Below, one piece after another: positions 17,391 to 24,359 of a stretch of DNA of 60,970 bases. The stretch's first letter is position 1. Every line of letters begins with the position of its first letter. The translations under genes and the position numbers were made by a program. Under the pieces are notes generated by a model. The model was not told the origin of the DNA. It worked only from the letters and a program-made list of their open reading frames with translations, and did no database searches. The stretch spans positions 1 through 60,970 of the forward strand of contig CAYUCV010000002.1 in the NCBI GenBank assembly GCA_964443545.1, in the 5' to 3' direction. Source of the DNA: JBAZKV01 sp964443545 (GTDB taxonomy: Bacteria; Margulisbacteria; WOR-1; JAKLHX01; JBAZKV01).

Positions 17391-17449
17391 AAAAGCACAC
17401 CTATATCCCCCTCTCCTTGAAAAGGGAGAGGGGCTGGGGTGAGGGTTTA
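16959..17449 (-). mobile_element. putative mobile cassette: DUF559 gene between inverted C/G-rich repeats
   Basis: The left end starts TAAACCCT and continues into hairpin CCCCCTTTCCCT/AGGGCAAGGGGG. The right end, read inward on the other strand, starts TAAACCCT and continues into CCCCTCTCC/GGGAGAGGGG. So the 491-bp unit has 8-bp perfect termini and about 45-bp imperfect inverted repeats, with only the nuclease gene inside. TAATC lies beside both ends (16954-16958 and 17451-17455), a possible 5-bp target duplication. The left repeat closely matches the right half of the element at 28216-28314. Confidence 0.55.
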
Positions 17450-17463
17450 TTAATCATACTTAT

Positions 17464-17492
17464 TTGAAATTTTAGCACCTGGCGGATATAAT
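17464..17492 (+). promoter_or_regulatory. promoter of trpG, leaderless type
   Basis: TTGAAA (17464-17469), 17-bp spacer, TATAAT (17487-17492), then 7 nt to the ATG at 17500. It is the best -35/-10 pair in the window and the predicted start site is the A of the ATG. An ATG at 17491 overlaps the -10 box and cannot be the true start if this promoter is used. Confidence 0.75.
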
Positions 17493-17499
17493 GACAAAT

Positions 17500-18063
17500 A
17501 TGATCCTGGTAATAGACAATTACGATTCCTTTACCTACAACCTCGTACAGTACCTTAATGAACTGGGAGCCCAAACGCAGGTCTTTAGGAACGACAAGAT
17601 CACTATAGACGAGATAAAGGCTCTTGGTCCCGAAAGGATATTGGTCTCTCCGGGGCCGTGCACTCCCCAAGAAGCCGGGATCTCGGTGGATGTAATTAGA
17701 GGCTTTGCCGGAAAACTGCCCATTCTTGGGGTATGTTTAGGCCATCAAGCAATAGGCGCGGCTTTCGGAGCAAAAGTGATAAGGGCAAAGAACATCATGC
17801 ACGGCAAAACCTCCGACATTCATCATGACGGCAGGACAATATTCAAGGGCCTGCCGGAGCCATTTGCCGCGACAAGATACCACTCTCTTATTGTAGAAAG
17901 AGAAAGCCTGCCAGCGTTTCTTGAGGTTTCGGCCTGGACAAAGGACGGGCAGATAATGGGACTTAGACATAAAGAATTTAGAGTTGAAGGGGTCCAGTTC
18001 CATCCGGAATCAATATTGACAAAAGAAGGGAAAAAACTGCTGGCTAATTTTCTTGCTCTCTGA
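17500..18063 (+). CDS. trpG: anthranilate/aminodeoxychorismate synthase glutamine amidotransferase subunit
   Basis: Class I glutaminase that releases ammonia from glutamine for anthranilate (TrpE) or aminodeoxychorismate (PabB) synthase. The triad is visible: Cys in GVCLGHQAIG, His and Glu in VQFHPESIL. From the ATG at 17500 the protein starts MILVIDNYDSFTYNL, exactly the usual family N-terminus, and has 187 aa. The in-frame ATG nine bases earlier overlaps the -10 box. No TrpE or PabB is in the window, so TrpG and PabA cannot be told apart. Its 3' end overlaps a small gene on the other strand by 20 nt. Confidence 0.93.
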   Translation: MILVIDNYDSFTYNLVQYLNELGAQTQVFRNDKITIDEIKALGPERILVSPGPCTPQEAGISVDVIRGFAGKLPILGVCLGHQAIGAAFGAKVIRAKNIMHGKTSDIHHDGRTIFKGLPEPFAATRYHSLIVERESLPAFLEVSAWTKDGQIMGLRHKEFRVEGVQFHPESILTKEGKKLLANFLAL

Positions 18064-18190
18064 CAAAGACCTTTATCTTTCCCTCTCCTATTTCAACGAA
18101 TTCTTCGTGGTCCTTTAAGCAGGAGGTCTGTTCTTCAAAGACCACTTTTAAAAGGTCCATCACTTCCTTGATATCGTGTTCGTCCGACAT
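18044..18190 (-). CDS. small acidic protein, 48 aa, unknown
   Basis: An ATG at 18190 follows GGAG at spacing 7-8. The frame runs 48 codons: MSDEHDIKEVMDLLKVVFEE at the start, then EEFVEIGEGKIKVFVREQEN at the end. The first half is a predicted amphipathic helix and the second a beta hairpin. It is 34 nt downstream of serS and on the same strand, so it would be the last gene of asd … serS. The stop lies inside the trpG 3' end. I do not recognise a family. The ribosome site and coherent amino-acid pattern argue that it is real. Confidence 0.55.
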   Translation of the reverse strand: MSDEHDIKEVMDLLKVVFEEQTSCLKDHEEFVEIGEGKIKVFVREQEN

Positions 18191-18224
18191 TGGCTTTCTC
18201 CGGATAAGGAAAGGTCTTAAAACT

Positions 18225-19499
18225 TTATCGCGGCAAAATAGAGGAAACTTGCAGATATTTCTTAAGGGCTTCGGGGACTTTTACCGAGCCGTCCTCCTGT
18301 TGAAAGTTCTCCAGGATCGCAGCCATGGTCCTGCCTACAGCAAGGCCCGAACCGTTAAGAGTGTGGACGAATTCAGGCTTTGCCTTTGGTCCTCTTCTCA
18401 GTCTGATACCGCCCCTTCTGGCCTGAAAGTCCGTAAAATTGGAGCAGGAAGAGATTTCCCTGTATTTTTTTTCTGACGGGAACCATACCTCAAGGTCATA
18501 GGTCTTTGCCGCGGAAAAACCCATATCCCCGCCGGCAAGGGCCATTACCCGGTAAGGCAGCTCCAGCAGTTGAAGTATCTTTTCGGCGTCATTTGTAAGG
18601 GACTCGAGCTCCTGAGGAGAAGTTTCGGGCACGCAGAACTTGACCAGTTCTATCTTGTTGAACTGGTGCTGCCTTATTATCCCTTTTACATCCTTGCCGT
18701 AAGAACCGGCTTCCCTGCGAAAACACGGTGAAAACGAAACATATTTTAGAGGCAGGCTTTCTACAGCGATCAACTCATTGCGGTGCAGGTTGGTAACGGA
18801 CACTTCGGCGGTCGGTATCAGATAGAGGTCGTCGCTCGTTTTGTAAAGTTCGTCCTCGAACTTTGGCAGCTGCCCCGTTGCCTTCATGCTGTCGGAATTC
18901 ACCAGAAAAGGGGTCATGACCTGCTCATAGCCGTGTGATCCCGTGTGGACCTCCAGCATAAAATTGATCAGCGCCATTTCTAGAGCGGCGCCGGCGCCCT
19001 TAAGCACCACGAACCTTGAGCCAGACAGCTTTGCCGCCTGCTCAAAGTTAAACAGCCCCAGTTTTTCCCCTGTTTCTTCGTGCGGTTTGGGTTTGAACGG
19101 GAATTCTTTTATCTGGCCCCATTTTCTGATCTCCGAGTTAAAGGTCGAATCCTTGCCCACAGGCACCGATGCTTCAAGTATATTGGGGATGACAAGCGCC
19201 CTGTCCACTACCCGCTCCTCCAAAAGCTTCAACTCCTCTGAAATAAGCTTAAGCCTTTGCGAAAGCTCTTTCATGGCGTTAAGCGCGCTTGAGGCATCTT
19301 TTTTCTCGCGCTTTAAGAGCGATATCTTTTCGGTTTCCTGGTTCTGCAGGCTTTTTAGGTTCTCGTATTCCTGGGTCTTTGTTCTCCAGGCCGAGTCGGC
19401 CTCCAAAAAGCTCTCAAGCAAAGCTGCCGGGGCCCCTCTTTTTTCGAGCGACTCCCTTACCTGCTGCGGATTTGCTCTTATGGCCTTTGGATCAAGCAT
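18225..19499 (-). CDS. serS: seryl-tRNA synthetase
   Basis: Class IIa synthetase charging tRNA-Ser; 424 aa, normal length. The N-terminal 110 residues form the long antiparallel coiled coil that grips the tRNA variable arm (KTQEYENLKSLQNQETEKIS…). Motif 2 is PCFRREAGSYGKDVKGIIRQHQF and motif 3 NGSGLAVGRTMAAILENFQ. TAEVSVTNLH matches the serine-pocket loop. It begins 3 nt after the cysS stop and belongs to the cysE-cysS-serS group. Confidence 0.97.
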   Translation of the reverse strand: MLDPKAIRANPQQVRESLEKRGAPAALLESFLEADSAWRTKTQEYENLKSLQNQETEKISLLKREKKDASSALNAMKELSQRLKLISEELKLLEERVVDRALVIPNILEASVPVGKDSTFNSEIRKWGQIKEFPFKPKPHEETGEKLGLFNFEQAAKLSGSRFVVLKGAGAALEMALINFMLEVHTGSHGYEQVMTPFLVNSDSMKATGQLPKFEDELYKTSDDLYLIPTAEVSVTNLHRNELIAVESLPLKYVSFSPCFRREAGSYGKDVKGIIRQHQFNKIELVKFCVPETSPQELESLTNDAEKILQLLELPYRVMALAGGDMGFSAAKTYDLEVWFPSEKKYREISSCSNFTDFQARRGGIRLRRGPKAKPEFVHTLNGSGLAVGRTMAAILENFQQEDGSVKVPEALKKYLQVSSILPR

Positions 19500-19502
19500 T
19501 TT

Positions 19503-20999
19503 TCATTTCTTACCCGAACCTGAAGGTTCGGCTCCGGTTTTCTTTCCCCAAGGAGCCGACCTGCCCGTCCGGCAGGCGGGCACTTTAGTGTCGGGTCCGC
19601 TGATCGCTCCGTCGGGCTTTTTCTTCACAAAACTCCCGAACGGAGTGTCTTCAATTATATACCCTTTAGCCTCTATCTCGGCCCTTAATTTGTCAGCAAG
19701 GGCAAAATCCTTTTCTTTTTTGGCGGCGGCCCTTTGCGCCACAAGGTCACTGATGTTATCTTTGACCTCGGCCTTCTTTTCCCTTAGGCCAAATTCCATG
19801 ACATTGTTGAATTCTTCCAGCTGCAGCCTGATGTTGTTTATGTCCTCGCTGGATAGTTTGAACCTGTTCTCGTTGTAAGCCCTTATCAGGTCAAAGACGG
19901 CGGCCAGGGCCTCCGGGGTGTTAAAATCCCTGTCCATGGCGGAGATGAACTTGAGTTTATAGTTCTCCACATCTATCTTGACGCTTGACCTGTCATTTTT
20001 GCTTGATCTGAGCATAAAAGCCATGTCCTCATAAGCGTTCTTTATGCCTTCCAGCGCCGAGGCTGCTTCTTTTATCCCCTCCGGGCTAAAATTGATCGGG
20101 CTTCTGTAATGCGCTCTGATGAGGAAAAATCGGACCGCCATGGGATCGAACTGCTTGAACAGCTCCGACAGGGTAAAAAAATTGCCCAGGGATTTTGACA
20201 TCTTTTCCTTATTGATGGTTATGAAGCCGTTGTGAAGCCAGTATTTTACAAAATCGCCCTTCCCGCAGCACTCGGCCTGTGCTATCTCGTTCTCGTGGTG
20301 GGGAAAAATGAGGTCTGCCCCTCCCCCGTGAATATCGATCCTTTCTCCCAGATATTTGCGCGACATGACCACGCATTCGCTGTGCCAGCCGGGCCTGCCT
20401 TTGCCCCAGGGAGAATCCCAATAAGGCTCATTCTCTTTTGCGGCTTTCCACAGCACAAAATCAAGAGGGCTCTTCTTCTTTCCGCTCACTTCCACCCTGG
20501 CGCCGGCCTGCATTCCTTCAAGGTCCCTGCCCGACAGCTTGCCGTAGGCAGGATCCTTGCTTATATCAAAGTACACATCCCCTCCGCTTTGGTAAGCATG
20601 GCCGGATGACACCAGCCCTGCTATGAGATCAACGATACCTTGGATGTTCTCTGTCGCCTTTGGACACTGCGCTGCTTTTTTGATCTTTAATCTTTCCATC
20701 ACCTCAAAAAACGATTTAGTATAGGTATCAGCGACCTCCTCGATAGTTTTACCGAGCCTGTTGGCTTTTTCTATTATTTTATCGTCTATGTCAGTTATGT
20801 TCTGGACATAATTTACTCTGTACCCGCTGTATTCAAGATATCTTCTGATAACATCAAAGGCGGCGTATGCCCTGCCATGCCCCAGGTGCGTCTCATCATA
20901 AGGAGTGATGCCGCAGACATACATGCTGACATCGGGCGCTTTGGCCGGAACAAAAGGTTCTTCTTTTCTTGTGAGGGTATTGTAGACGCAAAGGCCCAT
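19503..20999 (-). CDS. cysS: cysteinyl-tRNA synthetase with repeat-derived C-terminal tail
   Basis: Class Ia synthetase charging tRNA-Cys. The HIGH motif is HLGH in YDETHLGHGRAY and KMSKS is intact (EKMSKSLGNFF). Zinc ligands are Cys in YVCGITPYD, Cys in WHSECVVM and the His/Glu of FPHHENEIAQ. The conventional protein ends near KGYIIEDTPFGSFVKKK (about residue 463). Residues 469-496 of 498 are instead a translation of the palindromic element at 19513-19595, giving a Pro/Gly-rich tail. The start overlaps the cysE stop by 1 nt. Confidence 0.96.
   Translation of the reverse strand: MGLCVYNTLTRKEEPFVPAKAPDVSMYVCGITPYDETHLGHGRAYAAFDVIRRYLEYSGYRVNYVQNITDIDDKIIEKANRLGKTIEEVADTYTKSFFEVMERLKIKKAAQCPKATENIQGIVDLIAGLVSSGHAYQSGGDVYFDISKDPAYGKLSGRDLEGMQAGARVEVSGKKKSPLDFVLWKAAKENEPYWDSPWGKGRPGWHSECVVMSRKYLGERIDIHGGGADLIFPHHENEIAQAECCGKGDFVKYWLHNGFITINKEKMSKSLGNFFTLSELFKQFDPMAVRFFLIRAHYRSPINFSPEGIKEAASALEGIKNAYEDMAFMLRSSKNDRSSVKIDVENYKLKFISAMDRDFNTPEALAAVFDLIRAYNENRFKLSSEDINNIRLQLEEFNNVMEFGLREKKAEVKDNISDLVAQRAAAKKEKDFALADKLRAEIEAKGYIIEDTPFGSFVKKKPDGAISGPDTKVPACRTGRSAPWGKKTGAEPSGSGKK
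19513..19595 (-). repeat. palindromic double-hairpin element, copy 2, with nested palindrome
   Basis: Contains CCCGAACCTGAAGGTTCGG, the CGGCTCC/GGAGCCG central pair and a CACTTTAGTG hairpin tip. The second hairpin arm is interrupted by a further palindrome, CCTGCCCGTCCGGCAGGCGG at 19560-19579, which makes this copy 83 bp instead of 61. It is translated in frame as the end of CysS. Confidence 0.85.
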
Positions 21000-21610
21000 C
21001 AGGAGCTCCCGAGCTTTTTTTCCAGTTTTTCTATCCTTGAAGAAAGCTCTTCGAGCGCTTTGCCGACGGGATCGGGAAGATCGCCGTGCTCAAGCGGATC
21101 TACTTTCTTGCCTTCTCTAACTATTATGCGCGCGGGATTTCCCACCACGGTGCAATCAGGAGGGACCGACTTGGTGACAAGGGCTCCGGCTCCGACCCTG
21201 GAATTATCACCGATGACGATGTTTCCCAGAACTATCGCCTCGGCCCCGATTATGACATTGTTGCCTATAGAAGGATGGCGCCTTCCCTTTTCTTTGCCCG
21301 TGCCGCCAAGCGTCACGCCCTGATAAAGTGTTACATTGTTCTTGATGACTGTAGTTTCTCCGATAACCACCCCGGCCCCGTGGTCAATAAAAAATCCTTT
21401 CCCGATGGTTGCTCCCGGATGTATCTCTATGCCTGTAAAGAACCGGCTCAGCTGGGAAATGAACCTCGGAAAAAACGGGATACGCAGCCGGTAAAGAAAG
21501 TGAGCGACACGGTGAGTATAGATAGCCCACACGCCCTGATAGAACAGGACTTCAAAGATGTTCTTTGCTGCCGGGTCCCTTTCAAATACCGCTTTTATAT
21601 CTTCAAACAT
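20999..21610 (-). CDS. cysE: serine O-acetyltransferase
   Basis: Makes O-acetylserine, the precursor of cysteine. The 203 aa comprise a short helical N-terminus and a left-handed beta helix built from hexapeptide repeats (IHPGATIGKGFFIDHGAGVVIGETTVI). The catalytic His-Asp region DHGAGVV and the acetyl-CoA region GGTGKEKGRRHPSIG are present. The long N-terminal domain of enterobacterial CysE is missing, as in many other phyla. It lies directly before cysS with a 1-nt overlap, linking cysteine supply to cysteine charging. Confidence 0.93.
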   Translation of the reverse strand: MFEDIKAVFERDPAAKNIFEVLFYQGVWAIYTHRVAHFLYRLRIPFFPRFISQLSRFFTGIEIHPGATIGKGFFIDHGAGVVIGETTVIKNNVTLYQGVTLGGTGKEKGRRHPSIGNNVIIGAEAIVLGNIVIGDNSRVGAGALVTKSVPPDCTVVGNPARIIVREGKKVDPLEHGDLPDPVGKALEELSSRIEKLEKKLGSS

Positions 21611-21619
21611 TGCTGCTCC

Positions 21620-22651
21620 TTATGCCATCGCGATCAGGGCATCTAACTGCGGCGTGGTGCCCATGGCCACAACAATATCTCCGGGACGCACCAGGCTCTC
21701 GGCCTTTGGAGAGAGGTCAAAAGCGCCGTCTCCGTTCTTAATGGCCAGGACCATCGCTCCAGTTATCCTGCGGACATTTGCCTCACCAAGGGTCTTGTTG
21801 GCCAGTTTTGAGGATTCTTTTACCCGTATCTCTTTAAGCCAGAACTCTATGTGGTCGCTGCCCGTGACAATGTCAAGAAAATCCACCGCGACCGGAGTAA
21901 GGGCCATTGAGGCCATCCTGCTTCCTGCAATGTAATACGGCGAAATAACTTTGTCTGCTCCGGCTTTTTTTAACTTGCTTTCGGATTCTTTATTTCCAGC
22001 TCTGGCAACTATGTAGAGTTTTTCGTTCATGTCCTTTGCCGCCAGGGTCACATACACATTTTCCACATCGGAGTCCGCCGCGGCCACCAGGCCTTTTGCC
22101 CTCTTAATTCCTGCCCGCTCAAGCACCTCATCAGAGGATACATTGCCTATAATGCAGGGGATGCCCCTTGTCTCCAATTCAACGGCAGTTTCCGGCTTGA
22201 TGTCAATTACAACATAGGGGATCTTTTCCGCTTCGAACTGCGAAGCTATCTGGTGCCCCACCCTGCCGAATCCGCTTATTATATAGTGCTCCTTCATTTG
22301 ATCGAACAGTTTTTCCATCTTCCTTCTCCTTCTTATTCCGGCAATATTTCCTTCTACGATGAACTCTATTATCGTACCTACGGCATAGAATACCGAGATA
22401 ACTCCAAACACCAAAAACATGGTTGAGAACACTTTGCCCGCCGCGGAAAGGTGTACCGAATCAATGTAGCTTACCGCAAGGAACATGGTGGCCATAGTTA
22501 TGTAGATCGAGTCCAGAAAGCTCATCCGCTCTATAAGCATGTACCCCGTGGTGCCGATGACTATGGCGGAAAGCACAAAAGCGGCCGGGGTCAGTATCCT
22601 CTGCAGAGAATCAACATAGTTGGTGACCGAAAGAGGTCCCTTGTTCTTCAT
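21620..22651 (-). CDS. two-TM potassium-channel-like protein with RCK (TrkA) domains and altered filter
   Basis: 343 aa. Residues 21-42 and 73-97 are membrane spans with a pore-helix-like segment between them. An RCK-N Rossmann domain starts at about residue 122 (HYIISGFGRVGHQIA, GxGxxG intact). An RCK-C domain closes the protein (LGEANVRRITGAMVLAI…RPGDIVVAMG). This is the MthK/YugO-type channel layout. The place where TVGYGD should be (residues 59-64) reads AVSYID, so both filter glycines are gone. It overlaps asd by 4 nt and lies 9 nt before cysE. Confidence 0.85.
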   Translation of the reverse strand: MKNKGPLSVTNYVDSLQRILTPAAFVLSAIVIGTTGYMLIERMSFLDSIYITMATMFLAVSYIDSVHLSAAGKVFSTMFLVFGVISVFYAVGTIIEFIVEGNIAGIRRRRKMEKLFDQMKEHYIISGFGRVGHQIASQFEAEKIPYVVIDIKPETAVELETRGIPCIIGNVSSDEVLERAGIKRAKGLVAAADSDVENVYVTLAAKDMNEKLYIVARAGNKESESKLKKAGADKVISPYYIAGSRMASMALTPVAVDFLDIVTGSDHIEFWLKEIRVKESSKLANKTLGEANVRRITGAMVLAIKNGDGAFDLSPKAESLVRPGDIVVAMGTTPQLDALIAMA

Positions 22652-23667
22652 AAAAGCCCTTGCTTAATAAGTTCTTCCGCTATCTGGACCGCATTGGTGG
22701 CAGCGCCTTTTCTGAGGTTGTCAGACACTATCCACAGATCAAGGCCGCTTTCAACAGAAGGGTCTTTTCTTATCCTTCCCACCAGCGTATCATCTATCCC
22801 GACACAGTCAAGGACCGTGGGATAAACCTTGTTTTCGGGATCATCCATGACTTTAACGCCGGGAGCTTTTGAGAGCAGGCTCCTTACTTCCTTTGCCGAA
22901 CATGGTTTTTCAAGTTCAAGATTTACCGCTTCGCTGTGGCCTATAAAGACCGGCACCCTTACCGTTGTGGCCGTAACGGCAATAGACTCGTCTTCCATGA
23001 TCTTTTTTGTTTCGTTGATCATTTTGAGCTCTTCTTTGGTATAGCCGCTTTCCACAAAAGAATCTATCTGAGGAACAGCATTAAAGGCTATCTGTTTGGG
23101 CAGTATCTTTGTTTCTATGGGCTTTCCGCTCACCCAGGCTTTTACCTGCTGCTCAAGCTCGTCAACTGCCTCTTTGCCCCAGCCCGATACGGCCTGGTAT
23201 GTGGAAACCACTATTCTCTTTATCCTGTATGCGTCATGGATCGGCTTTAGAGCGACCACCATCTGAGCCGTAGAACAGTTAGGATTTGCAATGATCCCTT
23301 TATGCCTTTTTATGGCATGGGCATTTACTTCCGGCACCACCAGTGGGACCTCGGGGTCCATACGGAAGTGGGATGTATTGTCTATCACTACAGCGCCGGC
23401 CTTAACGGCGTAAGGAGCAAATTCCTTAGAAATGGAAGCCCCCGCCGAGAACAAAGCTATATCCACCCCTTTGAACGAGTCTTTGCCTGCCAATTCCACT
23501 TTAAGGGGTTTCCCTTTAAAAACGACTTCGGAACCGGCCGTGCGCGAAGAAGCCAGCGGCAAAAGGGACTCAATAGGGAAATGGCGCTCTTCAAGGACAT
23601 TAAAAAGCTCTTTCCCGACAACCCCCGTCGCCCCCAGCACCGCCACATTATATTTTTTGTCAGACAT
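22648..23667 (-). CDS. asd: aspartate-semialdehyde dehydrogenase
   Basis: Reduces aspartyl phosphate to aspartate semialdehyde, the branch point to threonine, methionine and lysine/DAP. The 339 aa have the NADP loop VLGATGVVGKELFNVL, ASRTAGSEV, the catalytic Cys in IANPNCSTAQMVVAL, and the GHSEAVNLE active-site segment. It is the first gene of asd-channel-cysE-cysS-serS, under the promoter at 23697-23726. The start has AAGGAG at spacing 9. thrC, a downstream step toward threonine, is in the same window at 47.4 kb. Confidence 0.96.
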   Translation of the reverse strand: MSDKKYNVAVLGATGVVGKELFNVLEERHFPIESLLPLASSRTAGSEVVFKGKPLKVELAGKDSFKGVDIALFSAGASISKEFAPYAVKAGAVVIDNTSHFRMDPEVPLVVPEVNAHAIKRHKGIIANPNCSTAQMVVALKPIHDAYRIKRIVVSTYQAVSGWGKEAVDELEQQVKAWVSGKPIETKILPKQIAFNAVPQIDSFVESGYTKEELKMINETKKIMEDESIAVTATTVRVPVFIGHSEAVNLELEKPCSAKEVRSLLSKAPGVKVMDDPENKVYPTVLDCVGIDDTLVGRIRKDPSVESGLDLWIVSDNLRKGAATNAVQIAEELIKQGLL

Positions 23668-23696
23668 TATGAACTGCTCCTTGCATTTTGTTTATT

Positions 23697-23726
23697 ATTT
23701 TAACATAATAGTAGTATTGTTGACAA
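23697..23726 (-). promoter_or_regulatory. promoter of the asd operon
   Basis: On the minus strand: TTGTCA (23721-23726), 18-bp spacer, TAAAAT (23697-23702). A 29-nt gap to the ATG contains AAGGAG, so the leader is conventional. Confidence 0.55.
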
Positions 23727-23746
23727 TTTTCCCGGAGCAAGAAAGA

Positions 23747-24232
23747 ATGAGATTGTTTTTGATAAAGCCCATATGCGTCCTTACAGCTTCCATTCTACTA
23801 TTTATGTCCTCTTTCACATCCCCTTGCTTTGCGGCCTGGAACGGCACCACGACCTGGCAAAATGTAAAACTTGGTTCGCCGGACACTTTTTTGCACCTGC
23901 TGGTAGGGGATCTCATCGGAGTAATGGTCCAGACCAATTTCCAGGAAGATGACCGGCACACTCAATTTGTCAAAGCCCTGCTGATATCCCTTTCGCTGGG
24001 AATGCTAAAGGAAAGTATGGACATGTACCAGCAGTACAAAAGCGGAAAACCGCTCAATCTCCCTGATTCTATTAAAGACATGGCCATGAATTTTCTGGGC
24101 GTTTTCATAAGCTTCAACTTTGATTCTGGCGCTCCAAAGAAATCCGTGACGGCCGCCGGGCATACGGTTGACCTTGAAGAGCCTTTTGAGGGGGCGCCGC
24201 TTCTGGAAGATAACTTTGCGTTAAGAAGGTAA
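23747..24232 (+). CDS. small exported protein, possibly YfiM-like (DUF2279)
   Basis: 161 aa from the ATG at 23747 (GGAG 10 nt before). A longer frame exists upstream but overlaps asd on the other strand. A signal peptide is clear: MRLFLIKP, a hydrophobic core, then SSFTSPCFAA-W. The mature part has a weak hydrophobic segment (FLHLLVGDLIGVMV), then KALLISLSLGMLKESMDMYQ and DSIKDMAMNFLGVFI. The order helix, KE…D, D…DM…N-x-x-G resembles YfiM/DUF2279 periplasmic proteins, but I am not certain. It precedes the barrel/SLH gene, which has its own promoter. Confidence 0.65.
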   Translation: MRLFLIKPICVLTASILLFMSSFTSPCFAAWNGTTTWQNVKLGSPDTFLHLLVGDLIGVMVQTNFQEDDRHTQFVKALLISLSLGMLKESMDMYQQYKSGKPLNLPDSIKDMAMNFLGVFISFNFDSGAPKKSVTAAGHTVDLEEPFEGAPLLEDNFALRR

Positions 24233-24304
24233 AGTCCCCGTGTTTTTTGTGGTCCTATTGTCCGGGTGCGGGGCATAAGTCGCTTTGCTCGATCCTCTAA
24301 TGTC

Positions 24305-24332
24305 TTGACATACAGGGAACTAATGCTATATT
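24305..24332 (+). promoter_or_regulatory. promoter of the barrel/SLH gene
   Basis: TTGACA (24305-24310), 16-bp spacer, TATATT (24327-24332) preceded by TGC (extended -10). The 27-nt stretch to the ATG contains TTAAGGAG. It is the only perfect -35 paired with a -10 in the window, consistent with strong expression of an abundant envelope protein. Confidence 0.75.
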
Positions 24333-24359
24333 TAAGGTGTACTTTTAAGGAGAGCCACA

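Noticed and set aside
23432..23746. N-terminal extension of the small exported protein
   Set aside because: It is antisense to asd; the signal peptide starts at 23747.
24233..24304. Search for an RNA gene or riboswitch in the spacer before the SLH gene
   Set aside because: A CCCCG/CGGGG pairing exists but no T-run or known riboswitch pattern; only the promoter downstream is supported.
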